53,650 bases of DNA from Hyphomicrobiales bacterium (GTDB taxonomy: Bacteria; Pseudomonadota; Alphaproteobacteria; Rhizobiales; Rhizobiaceae), in assembly GCA_900472295.1 (NCBI GenBank), contig UCIA01000011.1, positions 12,864 to 66,513 on the forward strand, written 5' to 3'. The notes beneath the pieces are model-generated. The model was not told the DNA's origin and made no database searches. It saw only the letters and a program-made list of their open reading frames with translations. Position 1 is the first letter of the stretch. The number at the start of each line of letters is the position of its first letter. Shown here one piece after another: positions 46,101 through 52,443 of the stretch. Made by a program: the position numbers and the translations under genes.

Positions 46101-49005
46101 TGTTGTCGGGAAAGGCACGATAGCTACCAGCGCCGATGGCATGACGATGACACTGCTCAAGGACGCCGACAACAACGGTACCTATGAACATAGGGAAGTC
46201 GCAGTCACGCGCATCGACGGATCGATCCGCAAGGTTGTGACCGACTACAATGCGAGTGGCGTCGTAACCCAGACCGTGACCACGCACGTCAGCGCCGATG
46301 GCCAATCGACCTCGGTGGTGACGGCAAACGCCACGACCGGAACGGGTACGACCGCTGGTCTGTCGGGCGTCCAGTTCATCGCGACCGGCACCACAAACGA
46401 CACCATCACCGGTAGCGTCGGCGACGATCACATCCAGGGCGGGGCAGGCACGGATACGCTCAATGGCGGTGGCGGCGACGATCTTCTCAATGGCGGCATC
46501 GGCGCCGACATCATGAAGGGCAATGCTGGCACCGACACCTACATCGTCGACAATGCCGGCGACCAGGTCATCGAGGTTGGGGGAGAAGGCACGGACACGG
46601 TGCTGAGTTCAGTCACTTACACGATTTCCGACGGCGATGTTGAAAACCTGACGCTGACCGGCACGGATGCCATCAATGGCACGGGCAATAACTCGGCCAA
46701 CGTCCTCACCGGCAATTCCGCCAACAATATTCTCAATGGCGGAGCTGGCAATGACACGTTTTATGGTGGCGCGGGCCATGATGCCTTCGTTGGTGCTGCC
46801 GGCAATGACATTTTCTATGGCGGCACCGGAAATGACTATGAGAACGGCGGCGCGAATGACGACACCTATATCTTTCAACGTGGCGACGGCAGTGACACGA
46901 TCGACGACGAAGATCATCTCGCGACGTCCTTGCAATCCGATTTCAGTGCGGCGTCCGCGTTGGGTGTTTCGGCGACCGGAATCGTCAACACATGGGTTGG
47001 CGGCTATTACTGGCAAACCGGCACGGAAGTTCTTCTGAAGCGAATGGAGACCGGCACCGACACCTTGATCCTGCAGGGCATAGGCGCTGGCGACTTGTCG
47101 TTTTCCTGGACTGGTTCGGACAGCGGCAATCTCCTGATCAGCATCGCGGGTGGCCCGGCCGGAGACACCATCAATCTCATTCAGCAGCGTTTCGCAGGTC
47201 ATGTCGAGAAGCTGACGCTCGACGGCCTCGGCACGATGAACCTGAACGTGGCCTCCGCTCCGGGTGCGGCACTCTACGCCAGCGCCGGCGCCAACATCAT
47301 TTTCGGCCTCGCCGGGAATGAGACGCTGATCGGCAACAGTGGAACGGACAGGATCTATGGCGGCGCCGGCAATGATGTTCTCGCCGGGGCTGGGGGAGAC
47401 GACATTATCGTTGGCGGGCTGGGCAGCGACTATATTGACGGCAGCGACGGCAGCGACCAGATGATCTTCCGTCGTGGCGACGGCGCCGACATGGTGGTTG
47501 ATTTCAACATCGTGGTAGCAACCGCCCAGGCGGATACTGCCGCCGCTGCCGCGCTCGGTATCTATCAGGGCGGTATCATGGGCACCTGGATCGGCGGCTA
47601 TGCCTGGGATACCGGTACGAGCAGCCTTTTGAAGCTCGTGGCGTCAACAGGAACCGATACCTTGGTGCTGCAAGGTGGCATCAAGGCGGACGATCTTTCC
47701 TTCTCGTGGACCGGGCAAGGCAACGAATATCTCTACATCACCATTGCCGGTGGTCCGGCGGGCGACTCCATTATGATCGCCGAGCAGGCGCTTGCCGTTT
47801 CGAAGATCGAAAAAATCACCCTCGACGGGCTCGGCACGATGAACCTGAACGTCGCCTCGGCCGCCGGCGCGACGCTCAATGCTGGCACTGGTTCCAACCT
47901 CATCTTCGGTCTTTCCGGCAACGAAACACTCAATGGAAACTCCAGCAACGACGTTCTCTACGGCGGCGCCGGCAATGATCATCTGAACGGCTATGATGGC
48001 GACGACGTGCTGGTTGGCGGAACCGGAAATGATATCCTCAACGGTATAATTGGCAATGATCGCTACGTGTTCCGGCGCGGCGACGGCTCTGACATGTACA
48101 TTGACTTCAATTGTACCTACGTCACAGGAGCGGCAGACATCAGTGCCGCCGAGGCACTTAATGTGCGGGCCGGCGGCATCGTGGACACCTGGGTTGGCGG
48201 ATACGCCTGGTCGGGAGGGGGGCTTCTGAAGCTTTTCGAAGGCGGCAGTCAGGATGTCCTCTCGCTGGAAGGTGGCATCAAGGCCGATGACCTTTCCTTC
48301 TCGTGGTCTGGCCCGACCAACGAAAACCTCTCTATCAGCATCGCCGGCGGACCGGCAGGAGATGGAATCCTAGTTGTTGAGCAAAAGGTCGCCGGTAGCC
48401 GCATCGAAAAGCTTCAGCTGGATGGAATGGCGGCGACGAACTTCGTCGTCGCTGGCGCCGCCGGCACCACTGCGAACGGTAGCACCGACGCCGATATCAT
48501 TTTCGGTCTCACCGGCAATGAAACGCTCAACGGCAATGCCGGCAACGACATCTTAGTCGGCGGTGCGGGCAACGACACGTTGTTCGGCGGCGTTGGCAAC
48601 GACCAGTATCGGTTCCGGGCCGGAGACGGCGCCGACACCATCACCGAATCCGGCGCCTACAACGACAATGACGAACTGGATTTCGGCACCGGCGTCGACT
48701 GGAACGAGCTCTGGTTTGCCCAGCAGGGCAACAACCTCGTGGTCTCGGTGTTGGGCACGACCGACAAGGTGACGGTCAACAACTGGTTCGCCGGGCCGGG
48801 CAATGTCGTCGAGACGATCAAATCGGGCGACGGCAAGGTACTCAACCACTCCGACGTGGCAACGCTGGTAGCCGCCATGGCGGGCTTCGATCCGGCAACG
48901 TCGCCGACAGGGTCGGGCATTCAGCCCAACGATCCCAGGCTCGGCGATCCGAACCAGATCGGCACGGTTGCTGCGGCAATGCAGCACTCCTGGATGGCTG
49001 CGTGA
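37114..49005 (+). CDS. Giant RTX-type exoprotein, about 3,963 residues
   Basis: Exported by the adjacent type I system; probably a calcium-dependent surface or adhesion protein (inferred). Start: GTG at 37114 with GGAGG eight bases upstream; ATG 37084 and TTG 37060 are in frame but poorly served. Order of domains: unassigned beta-rich head (residues 1-250); four 29-residue repeats (261-376); Pro/Ala-rich stretch; Gly/Ser linker (about 625-655); EF-hand-like domain with PVLLDLSGNGLSVD, DADGDGKVSRSSEF and DTNHNGLLDAGD (661-760); about 39 repeats of roughly 55 residues with D-x-D/N-G-D/N-G loops (859-3066); RTX nonapeptides GGAGNDxL and three 200-residue modules (3087-3836); acidic, non-repetitive C-terminus ending in AAAMQHSWMAA, the likely export signal. 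No signal peptide is seen, as expected for this route. GC drops in 37.0-37.8 kb and 45.9-46.1 kb. Confidence 0.93.
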   Translation: MDLGEDVGASVGDTVSINPGFGDVAHLSWHSTGPVTVSFSITGRYQQQGVSSLAIANVSYYSPDTGQRVTSSFVIGGETSTKITVDTGVPVGSALNWGAVTVSIGQPNAPSLPIGTGLLNKVFSPIAKGVTATKSLFQTPAYSITYISANDPAVDVPDAPDAISYNDKIKTALSNIVPNRPGQYLIGLEDDGAPIYGPVDLDSPKEHMRPKDFAGQNRGVSGAITHVQGISPTAMRSESTEAEKAERARAERARQDGIARTTNVSGFDKYHSEAAIAEASRRAAAGVAATTNVSGFAGYRGEAAIGEASQRAAAGVAATTNVSGFAGYRGEAAIGEASQRAAAGVAATANVSGFAGYRGEAAIGEAARRDALSQQAALGRAHDAREDQAAARMAADDRDARAPDKVATPGTSAKPTYSPTPHKVSYEPPAAPSPDFLGGVPLGTISYTPTPAVDLATGVLAMPTPDDIPVAQIGILNVIYTPPPVVTKPRARSAPATKPAVARVTPPILNVPPSVPIPGFNDPSRAPIDTIGAGIKDGIARGLSATAIKAGVTQAAIAQHVNPRDPNLLKMQDRLLAQAGKSDHKAEKGATAKSGGINDVGGYPNADNDRHGNFTSSKASHYSPGSSGSKGSSGSKGGGSGGKSSAGSSSSSGGRPDWAGKPVLLDLSGNGLSVDTLSTSSQFLDLDGDGYQHRTAWAGDGNGVLVLDADGDGKVSRSSEFAFTEWDPTAASDLDALKSVFDTNHNGLLDAGDARWAEFKVMVNGQLVSLASLGIASIGLTATGSGQNFADGSAITGTATYTKTDGSTGAVGNAILASDANGYIIQSTTVTNGDGSKTTTLGGYDKDGTLAFRNRITVSADGLSKTTQFDNDGNGTYETSQTDVTAVTAGVRQRIVTDFNTDGSVAERTTTTTSADKTTVTTALDQDGDGAADQTQVYVRNANGSTATTVSENSVNGTLLRKVVTSASADGLTKAVQSDTTGSGVYDLTSTETTVVAGDGTRTKTVTETSIGGTLIDKEQTVTSADGRTRTVSHDLDGNGTYETRDVTAITNGSGGASVTTVSTFSSTNALLGKTVATTTADGLSKTVSTDLNGDGLNDSVSSDVTVVGAGGSLAQTQQVKSRDGTLLSSTITNTSADRKTISISTDADGDGHVDAVKTIQVDGAGVTTSTVNMYNADGSLVGKTFDQVSADGLSLTSKADIDGDGTYDKIVTDVTTTDGSSNRTRTVTTRSANGTLTGSSAITTSADSLTQTVRDDINADGTVDRTTVQATVLGGDGSRTVTMTTTSTSGAVLAKTEAKTSADRKTVTTKIDADGDTKIDRTQIATTNSDGSQIVTISDTDSNGVQHAKSETTISADRLTVIDKLDVNGDGVYDDVTQAVTVIGSNGTRTTTTSETSSNGTLVSKTIGAVSANGLVVDIQVDADGNGTVESKANDTTVLNADGSTTRTVSSLAGNGALIGKTVATTSADGLTKTVSTDLNGDGLYDLVSSDVTAIGANGSTSQTQQLKSRDGTLLSSTTASTSADRNTVSIATDADGDGHVDTLKTIVVGSDGVTRSTVNMFNANGSLNGKQVDVISADGLSLSSYVDLDGDENVTESGDYEVTTHDVTTLDASGNRTRTVSVFDVAGATVGSTATTTSANGLTQTVREYIDSDEVADRTTVTATVLGADGSRTVTTTETSANGALLAKAEVKTSADRKTVTTKIDADGDTKIDQTQIDVLNADGSRVTTVSDTDSNGVQHGKRETTLSADGLTVTDKQDANGDGVYDAISQAVTVIGANGTRTTTTTQTSANGTLLAKTISAVSANGLSIDVQIDADGNGVVEGKSSDVIVLNADGSKTRTVSDLTGTGALIDKTTTTTSANGQVVTVSTDLDGDGLVDIVSSDVKLIGSGGGTSETLQVKSRDGSLLSSSTTSTSADHRTISVATDADGDGRLDSVKTIVVDNAGVTTSTVNLFNPDGSLVGRTLDQISASGASRTSKTDLDGDGFFDVVVTDVTAYDNNHTRTLTTRSANGTLIRGTTTVATADGLSKTAADDIDGDGTVDRFTTTATALGADGSTTVTTSTTTRLAILLARTEEKTSGDGKTTTTKIDFNGDTKIDQTQVDVLNADGSQVTTISDTDRNGVQHAKSETTVSADGLTVTDKQDVNGDGVYDAITQAVTVIASNGTRTTTTSETSNNGTLLSKTIVAKSANGLSTDVQVDADGNGTVEKKSSDVTVLNADGSMTRTVSDLAGTGALIDKTIVTTAANGLSSSTQVDIDGNGTIDRITIAATALGVADGSKAESVIVKNGNNAQISTFVQVTSGDGNTFNTATDFDGNGTADETRVIVLNANGSATQTDRTYEAGVLRSSATRTVSANGLSSTLATDLDGNSTIDQSTTDVIVLNVDGSKTETITDIDAAGAVKDRTIVVTSANGLSKSVTWAAVGATTSRSMTDVTVLNADGSTTGTVDYKKANGSLESRTVTTVSADKLTTAVTRDVNGDGAVDLTTTSVEAADGSVTITTTGPDTTANALGTGAYTTAPSTTSKTTTVSADGLSSTTQYGSTSVSYVPLASAKTTSGTTIGADGSTIQTIKTYQTPSLVLSDQTRVTTAGNGFSVTREWDMNGDGTYDRKETSVAALNADGSTVSTVSKFEGATLASTFVTTASANGLSVTTNWDIFGANPLSQDATDVTAVNADGTKTRTVTNLKADGSLLSKFVTTTSVDGRTTTTQEDIDGVVGFDRTTTDNVRKLADGAIVETVSRLTTAGVLLDREITTTSGDSRTTTINRDADGDGTVDQTEVTTKAIDGSVTNIITDFSAANHKTSITKISTSADGLLTTSEWDFDGNGTVDQKRQVNRANLGNGIAETKTIDLVTPANTFINKTTTYASEDGRTSWTGVDYDASGGGFDNLHSTIVAADGSMTDGFYNRRNDVAFLIPGVIYWKNEIPKNIIINTSADGLTIKSYYDYNGNGDNALNSLSPAVSNYEVTSISHVQIDGSVITDITYRVPWDGPVVGKGTIATSADGMTMTLLKDADNNGTYEHREVAVTRIDGSIRKVVTDYNASGVVTQTVTTHVSADGQSTSVVTANATTGTGTTAGLSGVQFIATGTTNDTITGSVGDDHIQGGAGTDTLNGGGGDDLLNGGIGADIMKGNAGTDTYIVDNAGDQVIEVGGEGTDTVLSSVTYTISDGDVENLTLTGTDAINGTGNNSANVLTGNSANNILNGGAGNDTFYGGAGHDAFVGAAGNDIFYGGTGNDYENGGANDDTYIFQRGDGSDTIDDEDHLATSLQSDFSAASALGVSATGIVNTWVGGYYWQTGTEVLLKRMETGTDTLILQGIGAGDLSFSWTGSDSGNLLISIAGGPAGDTINLIQQRFAGHVEKLTLDGLGTMNLNVASAPGAALYASAGANIIFGLAGNETLIGNSGTDRIYGGAGNDVLAGAGGDDIIVGGLGSDYIDGSDGSDQMIFRRGDGADMVVDFNIVVATAQADTAAAAALGIYQGGIMGTWIGGYAWDTGTSSLLKLVASTGTDTLVLQGGIKADDLSFSWTGQGNEYLYITIAGGPAGDSIMIAEQALAVSKIEKITLDGLGTMNLNVASAAGATLNAGTGSNLIFGLSGNETLNGNSSNDVLYGGAGNDHLNGYDGDDVLVGGTGNDILNGIIGNDRYVFRRGDGSDMYIDFNCTYVTGAADISAAEALNVRAGGIVDTWVGGYAWSGGGLLKLFEGGSQDVLSLEGGIKADDLSFSWSGPTNENLSISIAGGPAGDGILVVEQKVAGSRIEKLQLDGMAATNFVVAGAAGTTANGSTDADIIFGLTGNETLNGNAGNDILVGGAGNDTLFGGVGNDQYRFRAGDGADTITESGAYNDNDELDFGTGVDWNELWFAQQGNNLVVSVLGTTDKVTVNNWFAGPGNVVETIKSGDGKVLNHSDVATLVAAMAGFDPATSPTGSGIQPNDPRLGDPNQIGTVAAAMQHSWMAA
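37894..38241 (+). repeat. Four 29-residue (87-base) tandem repeats
   Basis: Copies begin at 37894, 37981, 38068 and 38155, exactly 87 bases apart. The consensus opens TTNVSGFAGYRGEAAIGEAS and continues QRAAAGVAA. Copies two and three are almost identical in DNA, which implies recent duplication; copy one has diverged (SGFDKYHSEAAIAEAS) and copy four ends with altered residues. It is inside the giant gene. Confidence 0.9.
39688..46320 (+). repeat. About 39 tandem repeats of roughly 55 residues
   Basis: Each unit has S-A-D/N-G-L/R-x-x-T or similar, about ten residues, then an acidic loop D-x-D/N-G-D/N-G-x-x-D, and later L-N-A-D-G-S-x-T-x-T-V. Counting the SADG or SANG box gave 39 complete units and one degenerate unit at the end. 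Loops in units 29, 31, 33 and 37 have lost most acidic residues (for example AVGATTSRS, STSVSYVP), so not all can bind metal. Confidence 0.88.
40330..43833 (+). repeat. Three tandem copies of a seven-repeat block
   Basis: Blocks start at 40330, 41494 and 42676; a fourth, partial start at 43834 shows the same opening (GALIDKT). Periods are 1164, 1182 and 1158 bases (388, 394 and 386 residues). Corresponding units match in order in each block: VSTDLxGDGLxD..SSDV; ATDADGDGxxDxxKTI; DLDGDxx; a DxIxxDxxxDRxT unit; KIDxxGDTKIDxTQ; DKxDxNGDGVYD; DVQxDADGNGxVExK. The 6-residue gain of block two lies in its third unit (DENVTESGDYE). Confidence 0.9.
46879..48618 (+). repeat. Three RTX modules of about 200 residues
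   Basis: Anchored on RGDG, modules begin at 46879, 47473 and 48076, and a fourth partial one at 48619 (periods 594, 603 and 543 bases). Each has a DTLxLQGGIKADDLSFSW-type segment, IAGGPAGD, LDGLGTMNLNVASA, FGLSGNETLNGN and GGAGND nonapeptides. The third module has lost the first of two Trp-rich words. It is the C-terminal part of the giant gene. Confidence 0.88.
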
Positions 49006-49024
49006 TGTAATTGCAGCGCGAATC

Positions 49025-49041
49025 GGGCCTGAAAAAGGCCC
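49025..49041 (+). terminator. Hairpin after the giant gene
   Basis: GGGCCT and AGGCCC pair around GAAAA, 20 bases after the TGA stop of the giant gene. There is no T run directly after, so termination strength is uncertain. Confidence 0.5.
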
Positions 49042-49440
49042 GGTTCACCGTCGGGGGCTCTTTGATTTTGTGGTGCGAGCCACCGCGAAACGCGTCCGGC
49101 AGCCGAGATGACTGGTTCGTGACAAGCGACCGGCGGTCCTTCATGTCTTTCTGGGTCAGGTCTTTCAGCCTGGCTTCCCGATGGCCGACCAAACTCCAGG
49201 GGCTCGTTCAAAACGCTTCAAACCAATCCTGCCAGCAGCCCCAAGCCAGCAATATAGGAATAGGAGTGGGGATGGATGCTGCTGGACATCCAAAAGAATA
49301 GTAATCCAGTATGTTGAAGATGTTAAATGGCGGGGACAACGGGAGAAAATTCTAGCCCGCCCTCCTACGCCGAAGCTTCGGAGGGCATCCTGCTTTCGCC
49401 TGTTGACTGCACCGATCCTGCGAAGCCCGCAGGCGTAGAA
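49042..49440. other. Intergenic region, about 400 bases
   Basis: Between the giant gene and the tRNA-Ser gene. No convincing gene on either strand; frames present are short and lack start sites. Bases 49370-49436 contain two partly inverted words around CTACGCC and GGCGTAG (CCTACGCCGAAGC and GCAGGCGTAG), possibly another dispersed hairpin repeat. Confidence 0.45.
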
Positions 49441-49530
49441 TGGCGGAGAGAGCGGGATTCGAACCCGCGTTACGGTCTCCCGTAAACACACTTTCCAGGC
49501 GTGCGCCTTCAACCACTCGGCCACCTCTCC
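49441..49530 (-). tRNA. tRNA-Ser (anticodon GGA)
   Basis: On the minus strand the acceptor arm GGAGAG pairs with CTCTCC, followed by discriminator G and encoded CCA. The D arm GTGGCCGAGTGGTTGAAGGC, the anticodon stem-loop with GGA (CCTGGAAAGTG), a long variable arm and the T arm GGTTCGAATCC are all present. Length is 90 bases, normal for a class II serine tRNA. It reads UCC and UCU codons. The 3' end faces the giant RTX gene, and tRNA 3' ends are common integration sites; I saw no attachment duplication. Confidence 0.95.
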
Positions 49531-49890
49531 GTCCGTGCATTCGCGCCGGCCGGTTGTGCCGCGCGGGTTGGGGAGATGCGTCCCTTTGGGAATTGCGGGC
49601 GAGGCCCGCGCGATGGGCGCCGCCAACCAGCGGATGCCCTTCCCGGCGCCCGTCGATGAAAGAGGCGCGGGGCTCATCTAGTCGATCCGGCGGCGAATGC
49701 CAAGCCATAACGGCAGTCTATTCGCTTTGCCGGCCATGCATCGTTTCGCGCGGCCCCCGGTGCCTCCGGTCTTGAGACGTCATGGCCCCGAATGATGTGC
49801 ACAGGCGAGGCGGCGAGGTGGGCCGCGCTTGACTTCGCCCCGGGCCACCTGTCGAGTGGGCCTGAGGCCTTGCGGGGGCAACGTCCAGAT
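49531..49890. other. Intergenic region, 360 bases
   Basis: Upstream flank of the tRNA-Ser gene and of the membrane-protein gene at 49891. I see no gene, clear promoter or repeat; a G-rich tract lies close to 49880. Confidence 0.4.
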
Positions 49891-50625
49891 ATGACATCGA
49901 GCAATCAACAGCCGGCCGCAAGCGTGCCAGGCAACGGCATGCCAGGCGGGTTGCCACCGCCCGGACGTTCGGATCTCTCCTTCATCCCGGTGGTCTGGCT
50001 GGCCTTCGTGATGGCGTGGTCGGCCTACGGCGTCTTCTCGGCCCGCTGGCTGGTAGGCAGTTCCGGCCTGCCCGACACGGTCTTCTATTTCGTCCTTGGC
50101 GCGCTGGCCTTCGACATCGTCACCATCCTGTGGGGGCTTTACCTGCTCGGCCTCGCTTTCGGCCGTTCGGCGCACTTCCCGCGCCATTTCACGGTCTGGC
50201 AGATCGCCGTCATCGTCTTTCTGCTGACAAGGCAGGTTTTTGCGCTGGCCGTGCCGGCATTCACCCTTTCCGCCCGCAGCCTGGCGATCACCGCCGCCGA
50301 AATCGGCATCGGCCTGTTCTGCATTTACCTGCTGCGACGCGATACCGGACCTGCGGCCGTCTATACCGCGCAGCCAGCGCAAGCACCCTCAGTCTTCGCC
50401 TCGGTCGTCGCCGCCCTAATCGGCATCATCCTCGGCGCTGGCGTCGGCGCCGTCGCCGGCTTCGCGCTGGGCGCGGGGATTGCCGAAGTCACCGACATGA
50501 GCTGTTTCGAGGGCGCCTGCGGCTATTTCGCCGCCTTCATCGGCCTTGCCGGGCTGGTGGTCGGCGCCATAGCCGGCGGCATCCTCGCCGTCTGGCTCGT
50601 GCATCGGCGCAAACGCAAGGGTTAG
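49891..50625 (+). CDS. Multi-pass membrane protein, hypothetical
   Basis: A protein of about 244 residues. After a Pro/Gly-rich head, hydrophobic segments occur at about 30-50, 65-88, 100-125, 128-145 and two Gly-rich ones (SVFASVVAALIGIILGAGVGAVAGFALGAGIA and YFAAFIGLAGLVVGAIAGGILAVWLV). Two Cys lie in SCFEGACGYF near residue 212. The start at 49891 lacks a strong ribosome-binding site, and frames upstream look non-coding. No family recognised; possibly involved in envelope function. Confidence 0.6.
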   Translation: MTSSNQQPAASVPGNGMPGGLPPPGRSDLSFIPVVWLAFVMAWSAYGVFSARWLVGSSGLPDTVFYFVLGALAFDIVTILWGLYLLGLAFGRSAHFPRHFTVWQIAVIVFLLTRQVFALAVPAFTLSARSLAITAAEIGIGLFCIYLLRRDTGPAAVYTAQPAQAPSVFASVVAALIGIILGAGVGAVAGFALGAGIAEVTDMSCFEGACGYFAAFIGLAGLVVGAIAGGILAVWLVHRRKRKG

Positions 50626-50735
50626 GCTTCAAATTCACGTAGGGCGATTGCGCGCCGACCTCACGCATTCTATTCCTCGTTTGAACCGGAAGGTCCTCGG
50701 GAGGAGCTTGAGGACCGGGCCGGGGGAAGATATCG

Positions 50736-51059
50736 ATGTTGCGTTTCCTGTTTCGTCTCGCGGCCATGGTCGCCCTTTCGGTCGCCGTCATCATGGCGGT
50801 GCTCGATGCGACGCGCTCGGTGGCGGCCTCCGCATTGGTGATGACGCCGCTCAATTCGAGCTGGCTGGCGGTTTCGCCCGACACCCGTGCAGCCTTCGAA
50901 AGCTTTGTGCGCGACAAGCTAAGCCCGATGCTATGGGACGGCGGCATCGCCTGGGTGCTCGCGCAGCCCGGCTTTGCGGTATTCGCTGTGTTTGCCTTGC
51001 TCCTCTACGCGATCGGCTACCGACGCCAGCGCCGGGGCGGAGAATTCGCACCGGACTGA
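50736..51059 (+). CDS. Small two-helix membrane protein, hypothetical
   Basis: A 107-residue protein. It has an N-terminal hydrophobic helix (LAAMVALSVAVIMAVLD), a central polar segment with NSSWLAVSPDTRAAFESFVRDK, and a C-terminal helix (FAVFAVFALLLYAIGYRRQRRG), giving both ends inside. The ATG at 50736 follows GGGGGAAG. Similar short proteins occur in rhizobial genomes; function is unknown. Confidence 0.72.
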   Translation: MLRFLFRLAAMVALSVAVIMAVLDATRSVAASALVMTPLNSSWLAVSPDTRAAFESFVRDKLSPMLWDGGIAWVLAQPGFAVFAVFALLLYAIGYRRQRRGGEFAPD

Positions 51060-51130
51060 CGGGCCATCCCCGGCCGGTGACGGCGTCTGCTATGCGCGGT
51101 CGGCATCCTGAGCATGCTTTTCCAAAAGGT

Positions 51131-51151
51131 CAAAATTCCGCGTGAATTTTG
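51131..51151. promoter_or_regulatory. Inverted repeat upstream of the BMP gene
   Basis: CAAAATTC and GAATTTTG, eight base pairs with a five-base loop, 130 bases before the ATG at 51281. It could be a regulator site or the end of an upstream transcript; no U tract is present. Confidence 0.4.
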
Positions 51152-51280
51152 TTTCGGGCCGTGCCAGATTGCCCGCAGCGGGAGGGGAGTACGCTCCTGG
51201 CTGATGTCGCATGCCTGCCGGAGAACCGGGCAGGCGGGCGGCGCGTAACGGAAAAAAATAACCGACAGGGTGTGGATCAC

Positions 51281-52270
51281 ATGAAACGTATCGTTCTCGG
51301 CCTCCTGGCCGCAACCGCAATGGTTCTTCCGGCTTTCGCCGCGGATGTCCAGCCGGCCATCCTCTACGATCTCGGCGGCAAGTTCGACAAATCCTTCAAC
51401 GAGGCGGCCTATAACGGCGCCGAAAAATTCAAGACCGAGACCGGCACCGCCTATGTCGAGTTCGAGGTGTCCAACGCCTCGCAGCGCGAGCAGGCGCTGC
51501 GCCGCTTCGCCGAGGATGGCCGCAATCCCATCGTCATGGCCGGCTTTGCCTGGACGGACGCGCTGACCAAGGTCGCCGCCGAATATCCGGACCTCAACTT
51601 CGCCATCATCGACGACCAGGTCGACCTGCCCAACGTGCGCTCGCTGAAGTTCAAGGAGCAGGAAGGCTCCTATCTCGTCGGCATCCTGGCCGCCATGGCC
51701 TCGAAGTCGAAGAAGGTCTCCTTCGTCGGCGGCATGGACATCCCGCTGATCCGCAAGTTCGAATGCGGCTATGTCGGCGGCGCCAAGTCGGCCGGTGCGA
51801 CCGACGTCATCCAGAACATGACCGGTGACACGCCGGCGGCGTGGAACGATCCGGCCAAGGGCGGCGAGATCGCCAAAACGCAGATCGACCAGGGCTCCGA
51901 CGTGGTCTACGCCGCGGCCGGCGGCACCGGCGTCGGCGTATTGCAAGCGGCGGCGGATGCCGGCAAGCTCGGCATCGGCGTCGATTCCAACCAGAACGGC
52001 CTGCAGCCCGGCAAGGTGCTGACCTCGATGCTGAAGCGCGTCGACGTTGCCGTCTACACCGCCTTCATGGACGGCAAGAACGGCACCTTCAAGGGTGGCG
52101 TCTCGAATCTCGGCCTCAAGGAAGGCGGCGTCGACTACGCCATGGACGACAACAACAAGGCGCTGGTCACCGACGAGATGAAGGCGGCGGTCGAGAAGGC
52201 CAAGGCCGACATCGTCGCCGGCACGGTCGTGGTGCACGACTACACCGCCGACAACGCCTGCCCGTATTGA
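51281..52270 (+). CDS. BMP-family periplasmic binding protein
   Basis: A 329-residue exported protein with a clear signal peptide (MKRIVLGLLAATAMVLPAFA). The mature part has LYDLGGKFDKSFNEAAYNGAEKF near residue 29, then PIVMAGFAWTDALTKVAAEYPDLNFAIID and GSYLVGILAAMASKSKKVSFVGG, all typical of basic-membrane-protein or nucleoside-binding proteins. The ATG at 51281 follows AGGGTGTGG. Usually an ATPase and two permeases are next to it; here the following gene is a VOC protein, so its transporter must be elsewhere. A strong terminator follows. Confidence 0.9.
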   Translation: MKRIVLGLLAATAMVLPAFAADVQPAILYDLGGKFDKSFNEAAYNGAEKFKTETGTAYVEFEVSNASQREQALRRFAEDGRNPIVMAGFAWTDALTKVAAEYPDLNFAIIDDQVDLPNVRSLKFKEQEGSYLVGILAAMASKSKKVSFVGGMDIPLIRKFECGYVGGAKSAGATDVIQNMTGDTPAAWNDPAKGGEIAKTQIDQGSDVVYAAAGGTGVGVLQAAADAGKLGIGVDSNQNGLQPGKVLTSMLKRVDVAVYTAFMDGKNGTFKGGVSNLGLKEGGVDYAMDDNNKALVTDEMKAAVEKAKADIVAGTVVVHDYTADNACPY

Positions 52271-52277
52271 TCTGTAA

Positions 52278-52340
52278 GCTATCTCTGTTTTGACGCAATT
52301 TCGGACGGAAAACCGCGTCACACTTTCCTGAAATTGCTTT
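52278..52340. repeat. Dispersed hairpin repeat, copy 2
   Basis: It matches the copy at 11245-11308 over almost its whole length. The arms here are GCAATTTC and GAAATTGC: a C-to-T change on the left is balanced by G-to-A on the right, so pairing is kept. It lies right after the BMP gene stop. Confidence 0.7.
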
Positions 52341-52348
52341 GGGTTTCG

Positions 52349-52382
52349 AACCGCCGGGTGAAAGCCCGGCGGTTTTGTTTTA
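52349..52382 (+). terminator. Strong intrinsic terminator after the BMP gene
   Basis: AACCGCCGGG and CCCGGCGGTT form a ten-base-pair stem with a TGAAAG loop, followed by TTTGTTTT. A degenerate copy with the same flank lies after the GNAT gene (from 53407). Confidence 0.88.
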
Positions 52383-52443
52383 TCCCGCTCTCTGGCTTAA
52401 ACACCGGGCGGCTTACCACCGATGGCAATGGAGGAAACAAGCG

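Noticed and set aside
49441..49530. Integrated element at the tRNA-Ser gene
   Set aside because: I found no integrase gene and no duplicated tRNA 3' end within the window.
49165..49708. Overlapping frames across the tRNA-Ser gene
   Set aside because: They run through a confident tRNA gene, so they are not protein-coding.
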